Of a DNA stretch of 64,000 bases, positions 1 to 10,600 are shown in pieces. The notes under the pieces are model-generated. The model did no database searches. It had not been told where the DNA came from and saw only the letters and a list, made by a program, of their open reading frames with translations. The stretch spans positions 186,001-250,000 of the forward strand of contig JAVXUO010000180.1 in assembly GCA_033065855.1 (NCBI GenBank), written 5' to 3'. This DNA is from Escallonia rubra (Eukaryota > Streptophyta > Magnoliopsida > Escalloniales > Escalloniaceae). Position 1 is the first letter of the stretch, and each line of letters starts with the position of its first letter. A program made the translations under genes and the position numbers.

Positions 1-783
1 ACACGTACCTGACCTGGACACTTGTACCGAGTCCATGTAACATAGAATTGAAGTCTTTTTAGAGAAATAAGATTCGAGCCCGAAGCCGTGATAAGGGCCA
101 ACTTTAACCCATTACAGAATTCTTACATGTTTAGATATCCTTTGCTCACGAAACTTGCTATGTTGTTCAGTGATCTCTAACAGAGACAGTGTACCACTAT
201 GACACATGGTGCCCTCGATCTGATCTGCACTGCCTTGAAGTTTAACAATTATATTTGTTGAAGTTTTAGATTCAAGCCATAAGCGAATTCTGATTTAAAA
301 CTTCTTAGATGAAACCCTAGATGAGATCACTCTCAGTCCAGGCCTAACTTTGTTCTCAAGATGATAAAAAGAGGCAGTATGCATTTCAGCTCGAGCCAGG
401 CCTGGACACAAACCGCATAACACTTGGCACAACCCGATTCATTTGCACCCCCAGATAATCTGCAACATCGCATGTGCAGAAATAACAGGATTACATATGG
501 AACTGAAACATGGACTCAAATGAAAAGCCTAGGTACAACGGCTGTTAGAGTAATTGGATTTATGACTGTTATTTTTCCTTCTCCTGCAGTTTATCGTTCT
601 TGACAAAAGGTCATGATCGAAGAAGACTTCCAACTCTCGACAGATGCAAATCAGAGCATAAAACCCCGACTCCACAAAACATATAGCGAATGTCTCAGTA
701 AAATAAAAAAGTAGGAAATCAATGACAAGTTACAGAACCTTTTCTCATTTTAATAAATGCAGTAGTAAGCAACACAACCATAC

Positions 784-3700
784 CTGAACGAGATTTATCA
801 AGGCCATAAATGACACACGAAACCATTGCAGATCAGTTGATTCTTTTGCATCTTCTCGAGTTACGTTGGCGATTGACTGGATCAAGCTTTTGACGAGATT
901 AGGGGACAACGCTACCTTATTAGCTAGTAAACCAACAATTATCATAGAACCAGCCTGTAAAAAGAATTAAATGGTTCCAGTTAGGAAAGCAACTAATAGT
1001 GACTTAAACCGAGGCTAATAGTAAACAAGATAGAGCATGGCTTATTTAAAGCTATGTAACAACATCCCAATCTTGGTGTACAATGCACGGCTACTAGTTC
1101 CCAGACATGAATATTTACCAAAACTAGAGGGTTCTAGGATCTCCTCAACTGGAAGAACACGCATAATCCACTACTGCGTCCTTTCATTAAGGAACTCCTT
1201 CCCACATCAATGATCCAACCAAAATCTAACCCGATCTTCACCAACATCAATGATCCAATCAAAATCTAACCCGATTTCCACTACCCACCTTAAAAAGGAG
1301 ATACCGAGTCACCCATCAGCTGCACTCTTCCAAAACACAAACACTTTAATGCTAAGCAGAAGGTCCTGAGATCCACCACTAACTCCACAACGATTTCCCC
1401 AAGAGGGCTTGATTAAACAAACGTGAATCCTTGCGAGCTTGTGATCCTCAAAATCCGCCCAATGGTCTTTGTCTTCTGTCATAATCGTGTTGTCTCTGAC
1501 TTCTTCATGCTCAAACAAGTTGTTACCTTGTTGGGTTTGGAGAGAAGAGAGTGGCAAATCGACAACATCGATCTGTTAGGCTGGGTTTGTTTACTTAGTT
1601 AATTGTGTGAAGTAAAATCATCTTTTTTCAGATTGTGTCTCCACAATTACCTTGATGAGAAAGCAAGGGAGAGAGCATGCCATCTGTGGTCCATGATAAA
1701 TTCTTATCTTGAGCTTCTTTTCGTGTCTGTATATGTGTAATTTGTGAGATGGCAGACCTATCCCTGTAATGGTGTCCAACTTTGGCACTGTGTTGACGCA
1801 CCCAATACTTCCAGGAATAGACAAGTCCAACTCTTTGACCATGATACATCCAGCTCCTGCTCCGAGTCCATGTAAAATAGTTCCTAGAGCTTATTAATTC
1901 TCTTCCAAACCGAAACCGTCATAAGAAAGCAGACAAAACAAGTATGTAGACTACAAAAGGTGCTCTTGACAAGGTCACCCACCCAACTTAAAAAAGGTAT
2001 TGTTTCTTCTACCCTGACAACCTATTGTCAAAGCCCGAAAAGTTAAGATCCTAAACTGCTTTGGAATTTCAGATTAGCACTTATAGGGTGTAAGAGAAAT
2101 GGCAGCCACGGCCATGTTCTCAACCTCTCAAAATAAGCATTGAAGCTACCAGTCATGCAAGTTATTATGGGACAAGTAATGGCCAGACTTAGTACAGGCT
2201 TTTGTAAGGGTTGCTACCAGGTAAGGGTGATTTTTTTGTTAATTACCTATCAAAAACTGAAATGTTCAATGTTTTAATTCTTGCTCAGGTGTAGTTGATC
2301 TTCCCTCCTTGCCCTCGTATATAAAAATTCTGCAGGCCGCTTAAATTCTCAATTTTGCAGTAATCATGTTTTGTCTTTGTCCGGGGGAGCTTGCTTCCAT
2401 CAGCTCGGAAATTATATGAATGATATCAAGTGTTTTGTGCTTCCAGTGCTCGCCATTTAGCACTGGAAGCACTGATAATGTGAGCTCGTTTTTTGGTCAA
2501 TTCCAGCATCTTCCGTCCTTTTTCTCAGGAGACACTTATGCTCAAGGCATTAACAAAATTAAATATCCAAAAAATTTTGCTATACCCATGGTTAGAACAG
2601 ATACGCTATGACCCACTTTCGCAAAAAATATAAATAGATGTCCTTAAGCTGCTAAACTCTGCTGAGTCTCCTATAACAAAATGTGTGTTTAAGCCGTTGT
2701 CAGCATTGCTATTTATTTCTTTCCAAGGAAAACGTGTCCGAACTTTCATGAATGATCTCAATCGCCACGAAAGTAAGAAAAAAAAGGCACTCATCTAGGC
2801 TGCCATTCTTCTCTTGAGGGGTCTCTATATCAAAATTGCGAGAGGGTTCTTCAACAGTGGGTGGCGTGAAATTCCCTTAGTCCTCTTCTAGCACATTTGA
2901 TGAGTCAATTTGTTACCAAAGCACAATTCCAAGAAATAGATACAATCACCATATGTATTTTATTGCTTTTCAATGGTGGAATATGTAATGAGAAGTGAAG
3001 AAATGTTATGAATAAGATATCTGAATGTGCGCGCCCAGGTGGACGTGTAGGACAAGTAACTGGTTACTGAAACATTAAACTCACCTTACGATCCAGACCT
3101 CCTTTGGCACCGGGCTGAAGACCAGAATCCACGAACGGGAGGATTCTCTTCACGACATCAGTCTCAACAGCGGGAAGAGAACCCAAAACCTCAACCACAA
3201 CAGCGGTACAGAAGCTAATCACAGGCCTTGATGGCTGATACTTCTTTGTCGGAGCGGCCTGATAAACGTCAAGAGAATAAAAGAGCAATAAGTTGAGATA
3301 GCATGACATTAAAAGCAATTTAGCCCACGACTTACATAGTTGCACAAAGCCTCCAAAATCCCCATGTCACGAATACACTGTTGCACTATAACCTCCCTTG
3401 GCGGCGGTGCACCCGAGGCTTTAACGCCATCAAGAAACTTCCATTTACTATTCCTAAACCACAAAGTAACAGTAAATCAAAATACACAAATATGACGAAC
3501 TATTCGGCTAACAAAAACGAGTCACGAGACAGAGTTTTAGTACCCCATGTCGATTAATTGCACAACCCGAACAAAATCAGCGGTGTCATGGTACGGCAAA
3601 GCACATAAAATCAATTCCTCAGAATTGTACACATAAATCCTAAAATCCCACCAATAACACGTTAGAAATACACCAAAATTCTACCAGCATTATATAGCGT

Positions 3701-4550
3701 ATACGGATATAGAATCTAAACTAACATTGTGCTCCCTCCATTTCATTACTTTTTGCCCCCTTTGACTTTTAGCAAATTTTGGACATGAAAATATCGACTT
3801 CTCATTCTTTTCGGAACATGTTATTAGCATTCAATTTTTGAACTACTGCACTCGCAGAGAGTTTCGAGTCTCGTTTTGTGTTTTAGGGACATTATGTCAC
3901 TAAAAGGTCCTGCGGAGTGCAATAGTCAGAAAGGGGAATGTCAATAGCGCCGTCCCTCCTTTGTCGCCCTAGTTTTACTTGACAAACAATGGTAATTTAG
4001 ACGTTCAAATTTAGTCCTGCAAATCCGCAAGGGTTAACGGGGACTTAAAGTCGTCAAAACGAAGGAAGCAACAGATTCCACCCATAAAGGAAGCCCCGTG
4101 CTTACTTGTATCTGCGTATCAAATACTCGAGCGTTTTAAGAGCCGAAGGCAAATGAAAATATCCCGACAGTAGCCGCAAGTACGAACCAATAGACGTGTT
4201 AATTCTGTCATTCTCCTCAATGCCCTGCAACTCCCTGTCCAATTCTCTACTCCTGTGACTAAACAAGTCATTTTTATAGCTCCTAAATCTCGAGTCGGCG
4301 CTTATTAGCACCTCCAGGCCTGTAAAAGTTTTAACATTAAAAATCAAGAAGCAAGCGACAGGCGCGGTAATTCTTGAATATGATTGGTACCTGAGAGGGC
4401 GATGGTGAAGATGGTGTCTAGGTCGATGTCGGCGGCTTCTTTGGGGCTGAAGAGGAGTGAAGGGCGGGTGAAGGGGCGAGTGAGCGGCTCGGTATCGGCC
4501 GCTATGGCTGACTTAATGGCTTGGAGCTGGGCGGCGATTGAGGTCGCCAT
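784..4550 (-). CDS. UTP10: UTP10/HEATR1 small-subunit processome protein, N-terminal part (gene runs off the left edge)
   Basis: Nucleolar HEAT-repeat protein of the UTP-A (t-UTP) subcomplex of the small-subunit processome, needed for pre-18S rRNA transcription and early processing. Six coding exons, read on the minus strand: 4550-4391, 4319-4106, 3639-3544, 3453-3336, 3258-3085 and 954-784. They join in frame into about 311 residues with GT-AG borders. The N-terminus (MATSIAAQLQAIKS), the motif RPFTRPSLLF, NDLFSHRSRELDRELQGIEE and KESTDLQW are strongly family-like. The family is about 2100 residues long, so roughly the first seventh is here. ATG 4548-4550 is the first ATG in this frame. After the donor at 783-782 I found no further exon down to position 1, so that intron is at least 780 bp. 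The 2.1-kb intron 955-3084 holds a 40-bp tandem duplication and no recognisable gene. Confidence 0.95.
1204..1283. repeat. 40-bp tandem duplication in the long UTP10 intron
   Basis: Two adjacent 40-bp copies (1204-1243 and 1244-1283), each beginning ACATCAATGATCCAA and differing at a few positions. They lie inside the intron between coding exons 5 and 6. No function is apparent. Confidence 0.85.
3732..4068. mobile_element. Degenerate Stowaway-like MITE in UTP10 intron 2
   Basis: The left end CTCCCTCCATTTCATTAC is the typical Stowaway terminus. The candidate right end, read in reverse complement, begins CTTCCTTCGTTTTGAC. Ends match only partly and a TA target duplication is not clean, so the right border is uncertain. 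It sits wholly within the intron between exons 2 and 3. Confidence 0.35.
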
Positions 4551-4659
4551 GCTTGGGTGTGGAAAATGAGCCGGTGGGGTTTGGTGGTGCAAAGGTGAGG
4601 GGAGGGAAAGATGGTGGTGGTTTTGTTTTGAGGCGCCGGGGTGTGGCCGAGTGGCGGGG

Positions 4660-4670
4660 TTTAGGGTTTA
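4660..4670 (-). promoter_or_regulatory. Telo-box upstream of UTP10
   Basis: Read on the minus strand this is TAAACCCTAAA, about 110 bp upstream of the UTP10 ATG. The AAACCCTAA telo-box is an established element in promoters and leaders of plant ribosomal-protein and ribosome-biogenesis genes, which fits this gene. I saw no site II (TGGGCC/T) motif next to it. No clear TATA box was found. Confidence 0.6.
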
Positions 4671-4904
4671 CAGCACGACCGACTGGTTTTAAGGTTTTTG
4701 TGTAAGGCTGTTTGGGGGTAATTTGGTCCTTGTAACAAATTTAAGGTATTTGGGACGTATTTTATTACCTCGCCGAGTTACTTTCAGACCCTTAAATTTT
4801 AAAGTTTAAACCATAACCCCTGCCGGACAGTGTTAAATTTGTAGCTAAAATGACTTAATTGCCCTTATATGTGTAATTAATTACCTGTGATTTTATGTTT
4901 TAAT

Positions 4905-5455
4905 GTACTATCTACCCCTCCCTTTCCGAAATTTACACTAACACCCTCTGCTGTTAAATCTTGATGGATGGTGTTAAATTTTCAGCTAAAATGAGTTAAT
5001 TGCCCTTACACCAGTGGTAAATTTGTAAGAATTTTTCAACTTAATCTCATAAACCACAAAACCCACCATCATAGACGAGCGACAGACCAACCACAATCCC
5101 AAGTGTGAAGCGCCACCGTCATGTCAAACAATGAGGAATATTGTTAGCTTAAAGGTTTTTTTTTTTTTTTAAGATGGAGAAAAATAGTTTATTTAGGTTA
5201 TGCCTTTGCAGTTATTGGTACTTGGACTTGCTTGAAACATTAGGTGACTTTAGTACTAGTGGCGATTGTTGGGTGGGTGGAACCCTTGGCGATGGGCGGT
5301 GGTAGTGTTGATTTTGGGGGTTGCTTTTAAGTGTTAAGGTGACGATAGTACGGGTATTTCAAATTTTATAATATTTTGGCGTAAAAATGGATGAGAATAT
5401 GGTAGGTGGAATAGGGTACAAAGGGGTGTTAGTGTGGTTTTCAAAAGTAAGGAAT
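4905..5455. mobile_element. Possible degenerate non-autonomous TIR element (Mutator-like) between UTP10 and WRAP73
   Basis: A segment near 4911-4955 with TTTACACTAACACCC has an inverted counterpart near 5400-5455 (CCACACTAACACCCC in reverse complement). The motif GTTAAATTT..AGCTAAAATGA..TTAATTGCCCTTA occurs twice, near 4832 and 4972. The interior is GC-richer. This resembles Mutator-type terminal regions of plants, but the outer borders and target duplication could not be set. Confidence 0.35.
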
Positions 5456-7550
5456 AATAAGTGTGTTAAAACCTAAATTGAGGAGTATCGAATGTAATGG
5501 GGGGTAATGTCGTGCCTTTTCTTATCTCCTCACCTTATATTATTAACCCTCCTTGATCGTGCGGTTATAGATGATTGAGACTAGTAATACAGAATCATGC
5601 AATATTTACTTCAGTCATTCACATAGAGATAGTATTGATAACGGAAATAACTTCGGCAAGAAAAAACGACTGTATTTGTCCTTACGTGTGTGTGTGTGTG
5701 TGTGTATATATATTATATATATATATATATGTTGTCGAAGAGGATCTTAATGACTTTTTTTATAAAATTCTTACTAACGCTTGCAAAAGCATAAACATGT
5801 ATTTTTCATAAAAAAAAATGCAACAAAAAGTGATATCATTAAATTTCAGGCGATGCTTCACTCATACGAAATAATCGAGAACAAAAATTAACCCATTTTA
5901 TTATTTTCTTTTGCTCATTTTCTTTTTCCAAATATGCTTAGACTTTTGGGTACGTTGCAAAACCAAGAGGTTGAATCCTCGTTGTAATTTTGTGTCCTCT
6001 TCTTTTGAATTGATGTCTGAATTTCATTTTGTACGAAAATACACATACAGTTCAAGCTCATATATGAAGAAGCTAGCCAATGATACACAATGAAATAGAT
6101 CACATTTTTATTAGATGACGATACTATTGAGGTTATATACACTATCTTATACGAAAAAATCCAAACCCCTTAATGTGATTTTTATGGCATCATGATTTCA
6201 CAAGATAATTATTTGCTTTTTATGCGATTCAAAATAATACAGAGAGAAAGATCACAATATCACTTTGTTGAAGTTTGACTATAATGTTCTAGCAGTACTC
6301 GTTTTTTTCCCCCTTCTTGGGGTTGATACATGGCAATGTATATTTGAGTTGTTATAAAAAGGTACTGGAGTCAACTCACAAAAATTGCAACATGAACTCT
6401 GTCTACCGCAACAAAGGTTATTCCACTATAAAAGGGTGTCTACAAAAACAAACATGTGGACTTATAAATCACAAATTAATTGACAAAATAAAGAGTCCAT
6501 GTGCTATATATGAACTGAGCTAAGCATGTGCTTTAACGGCGGTACAGAGGTCAAACAAAAAAGGATTGTGATGCTCCAATATTCCACATTGAAAGTGGGA
6601 GTATAAAATTAGCAATATTAAGAGCCTCTGCTTGGCTAACCCCGTTACGTTTACGCGAGCCATGTATTGTGGTAGGGGCAAACCCAAAAGGGTCCTTCAA
6701 CTTCTTTGTTATTCTTTAACAGCCAAACGATATTTATATGTTTGGCACACCTCACAATAACCTTCTTTAGATTTTAAGTCTTGCCACAAGCCATCCAATT
6801 TTCTTGCAAAAAGTTACTTAATAATTGTGTTACGCTCTTACTATGCCCTCTAATTAACATTCTTAAAGTTTGATCCGTTGTTCGTTATGCTCGTGTTTAG
6901 CTATGCCACTTTGTCGTTCAACTGTAAATAAGAGAACATTTAGAAGCGCTTGCAAGCGAAGACGGTGAAAAAAATTAAAAGTTCATTTTTTGAAAACACC
7001 CTTACTAATTGCAGTATAATTGTTATTTACATGGCATTAGCCTCGAGAGATGCTAATTACTGCCCACAAAAAATTAACCCTACATTCTCTTTTCGATGTC
7101 CTTTTTTTGGTTCCTCACTTACTCATAAACACTTGCACGAATGAATCGTCAAAGTGAAAAGGGCATTTCAAGAACGTCAATAAAATCAAGGAACGAAAAG
7201 TATTCATCATAATCTACAAACACAAATGTTAATTTAATTTTGAACGATGCAAAAAAGTTAGATTAATTAACAATCTTGGCTTTAATCAATTTCTGCCGGA
7301 TTTGACCTTATGTTGGTAGATCTGGTTCAACTTTGCCGCTCGCTTTTCATTTTTTGGTGAATCACACATCTCCCATTTGCTTTCTTCACCTGGGGAATAT
7401 TTCAGTTCAAAATTCGAAATTTACCTTCGCCTTTTCACTCCCACACTTCCATCTTCACCGCCGATCCCACACTGTACCTCACACCACTGTCTCTCTCCTA
7501 GATCTCCTTAGCTGATCCAATCTGAGCTACACTGTACCTAACCCTTTGCA
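5456..7550. other. Intergenic DNA between UTP10 and WRAP73
   Basis: AT-rich and without a recognisable gene. It holds a (GT)n(TA)n microsatellite at about 5685-5731. The stretch 7400-7550 is pyrimidine-rich and probably is the WRAP73 leader or core promoter; no convincing TATA box was seen. Confidence 0.6.
5685..5731. repeat. (GT)n(TA)n compound microsatellite
   Basis: About ten GT units followed by TA units with one interruption. Simple sequence repeat in the intergenic region. Confidence 0.95.
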
Positions 7551-7658
7551 ATGGGTTACATTGCCGCACTATTGCTACTGTTCGCTTCAGGTCTCTGGTT
7601 GTGAAACTCAAGTGTTTCCCCGTGAGGACTTTACATGAAAAGCTGTGCTTGTATCTGA
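7551..7658 (+). promoter_or_regulatory. Two short upstream ORFs in the WRAP73 leader
   Basis: uORF 1 spans 7551-7604 (17 codons, hydrophobic, starts MGYIAALLLL). uORF 2 spans 7635-7658 (7 codons, MKSCACI). The stop of uORF 2 (TGA 7656-7658) overlaps the main ATG (7658-7660) by one base, giving TGATG. If both lie in the mature transcript, WRAP73 translation would need leaky scanning or reinitiation. The transcript start is not known from sequence, and TTCAG before 7591 could be a leader splice acceptor. Confidence 0.5.
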
Positions 7659-10600
7659 TGGAGTTTACAGAAGCTTATAAGCAGACGGGTCCTTGTTGCT
7701 TCTCCCCGAATTCACGGTTTGTTGCCGTCGCCGTCGATTATCGCCTCGTGATTCGAGACGTTTTGTCACTCAAGGTACTCCACCGTCCAAGTCTTGGGTA
7801 TTAATCTCACATTATCAGAATTCAAAGACTATCATCTTTTGTTTTTATTTTTAGCTTTTGCTTTTGTTTGGTTAATGGTGAACCCAATTTTTTTTCCTTC
7901 AAATTTTGAAGTATGGCACTCGCATTTCGATATCTGGCATCTGAGTTAGTTCAAATTTGAAGTACTCCGTACTAATTTTTTGTAAAACATTTTTCCTAAC
8001 TTCCCTGATTTAAGGAAAAGATATTTTCCCAGTTTTATTTTCTAATTTTCGTGCAGTTATGCTGACTGCAGAGTGGGAGATCTTGTTTCTACTTAGGGAG
8101 TGTAATTTTATGATGCAACCTGATGGGTTTTCTGAAAAGGAGCGCGGTAGGTGACTAGGATTTGTGCATGGTATATGGATGCCTCAGCAAATATAGCATC
8201 ACATCGTTTAATTAATCAAATCACATCAGAAGCTAAGGGTACCTTACTTTTGTAAAACATGTCCAAATACTCCCTCCGTTTCATTCATTTTCCCTTTTGA
8301 CTTTTTCCGAAGTCCTAGGATATATTTTGGTACATCACATGTAACATCAAATTACATTCATATAGCAATCACAGATTAAAGAAGTATGGGTTGGCAATGG
8401 CAAATTAAGCCAGCCTACAAACAATTAATAAAGTCAATGTTTACATGTACTAAATCTATTCTAGAAATTTGCAATAAGTCGCGCGCGCAGGGGGGGGGGG
8501 GGGGGGGAAGGGGAGGAACCAGTGAAATAGAGGGAGTACATGGCACAAGCACTATATGTAGTCAGCATATTAAATTCAAGCTTGCAAAAGATCACAAATG
8601 ATCAAACTAACACAGCATTGTGATGTAAATGTACTTCCTTCTTCACACCAGAATGGCTCGAGTCCTCTAACGAAGGCAAAATATGCAGGGTCCATTAATT
8701 TGAGTTTATATAATGGTAACAGGTTTCTCGTGCGTGTCAGATTTAATTTCAGAGTCTCATACCTCAATTTATGTCTCTCATGAAAAGTCAAACCGTTGTT
8801 CTTTATGGATAATGACTATACAATCGTGTGGTTCGTATACGTCCATTCCCTGATATCAGGAGACAAAACAACTTACATGATGCGATCGATTAAGCTAAGG
8901 GATGCAACTTTCTTCTCTTGGGAGGATAACTTCATTCAGTACATAATTTTGTTGAATTAATTTCTTACAGGTCGTGCAATTGTTTTCATGCGTGGATAAG
9001 ATAAGCTACATTGAATGGGCCCTCGATTCTGAGTATGTCCTTTGTGGTCTATACAAGAAACCCATAATACAGGCATGGTCGCTGAGACAACCTGAGTGGA
9101 CATGCAAAATAGATGAAGGTCCTGCTGGTATTGCTTATGCTAGGTGGAGCCCTGACAGTCGCCACATACTTACCACCTCTGAGTTTCAGTTGCGGCTAAC
9201 AGTTTGGTCACTGGTGAACACTGCATGTGTGCATGTACAATGGCCCAAGCATGCTTCTAAGGGGGTGTCTTTCACAAGGGATGGACAATTTGCTGCGATA
9301 TGCACAAGGCGTGACTGCAAGGATTATATCAATCTACTATCTTGTCATACGTGGGAGATAATGGGTGTATTTGCTGTCGACACATTAGACTTGTCTGATA
9401 TAGAATGGTCACCAGATGATAGTGCTATCGTGGTATGGGATTCTCCTCTTGACTACAAGGTATTCAACTTCATGCTTCTCGTTTCATGTGCAATATTAGA
9501 AACTTAAATCTGTGTGAGACTATTAGTCTTTGCACTTTCCGCATGTAATTGAAGATTTACATAATGAGATGTCTTTCACCAGTTATATTCTTTTAACCTG
9601 AAAATTCAGGCAGTATGTATTGGTTATGCACTTTGTTTTCTTGACTATATTGCCGTAAGGGTTCTGTACTTTCATCTTGTATGCCATAAGTGCTTAGGTT
9701 GCGAACTCCTGCACGACAACCTTGTTAGCAGGTGCAGAGCGGGGACTTCATCTCCAGCTCCAATTATGCTATGCCCCTGCATGTTGGTATGAGAGTCGTG
9801 TAGAAGGTAGTTAGGGAGAGGAAACACAATAGGGTTACGACTTACAATAAGGGGGTGATAGACGCAATCAATGAGACGATGGGATGAAAGTGACTAGGGG
9901 AAGAGACCTGAAGTGAGAGCTATTTGTTAGGTGAGACTTGCGAAAGTTGCGTTGAAGCTGGTCATGACAAATTATAGTAGGGAACTAAGGTATGCCAATG
10001 TGAGGGTCATGGCAAGACTGCGAGATCATGCATCTGACGACTGCATGAATGGACAGCCAGCTGGGTAGGCGGTCGATGCATCATAGCTGGACAAGGGGAG
10101 TGGTTCCTCATAAAGGCCAAGGAAAACCTCGGTGGGTTAGGTATGCATTGACAAATACAAAGACAGACTAATATGTCTTGTTGGGAAAATTAGTAGGCCT
10201 CTCTTGGTTTTGGACCTTAGGTTCTGCTAGGGAATCTTTGCTCAAGGGTCGGAAAATAGCTCCTCTCAGTCTTTTTTGGTGCATTGGTTGGAAAGGAATA
10301 AGCATACATTTGAAGGCTTGTCTTTGTCTGCAGTGTATGTTGAGCAATCTTCCTTCAGGACTTTGTTCTTGTGGTCTTTCTGTTCAGGGGTGGTTTCCTT
10401 AGACTCTATGCTTAAATCCGTTGGTGACTTCGTTAATATCTTCTAAGTTTGTGCTTGGAAATGTGCAGTTTGCATGTCTCCAAATATGTGCATGGCTGCA
10501 CATGAGGAGTGTCAAAGCATGTTTGTGGACGTATTTCCCAATAGTTAAAGCTTTTAGAGCAAACGATTAACTGTCAATGTCATCCCAATTTTCCCTTTCC

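Noticed and set aside
1309-1842. Minus-strand open frames of 74-82 codons in the long UTP10 intron
   Set aside because: No family recognised, no splice context joining them to UTP10, and the reading does not match the conserved UTP10 sequence, which continues directly from exon 5 to exon 6.
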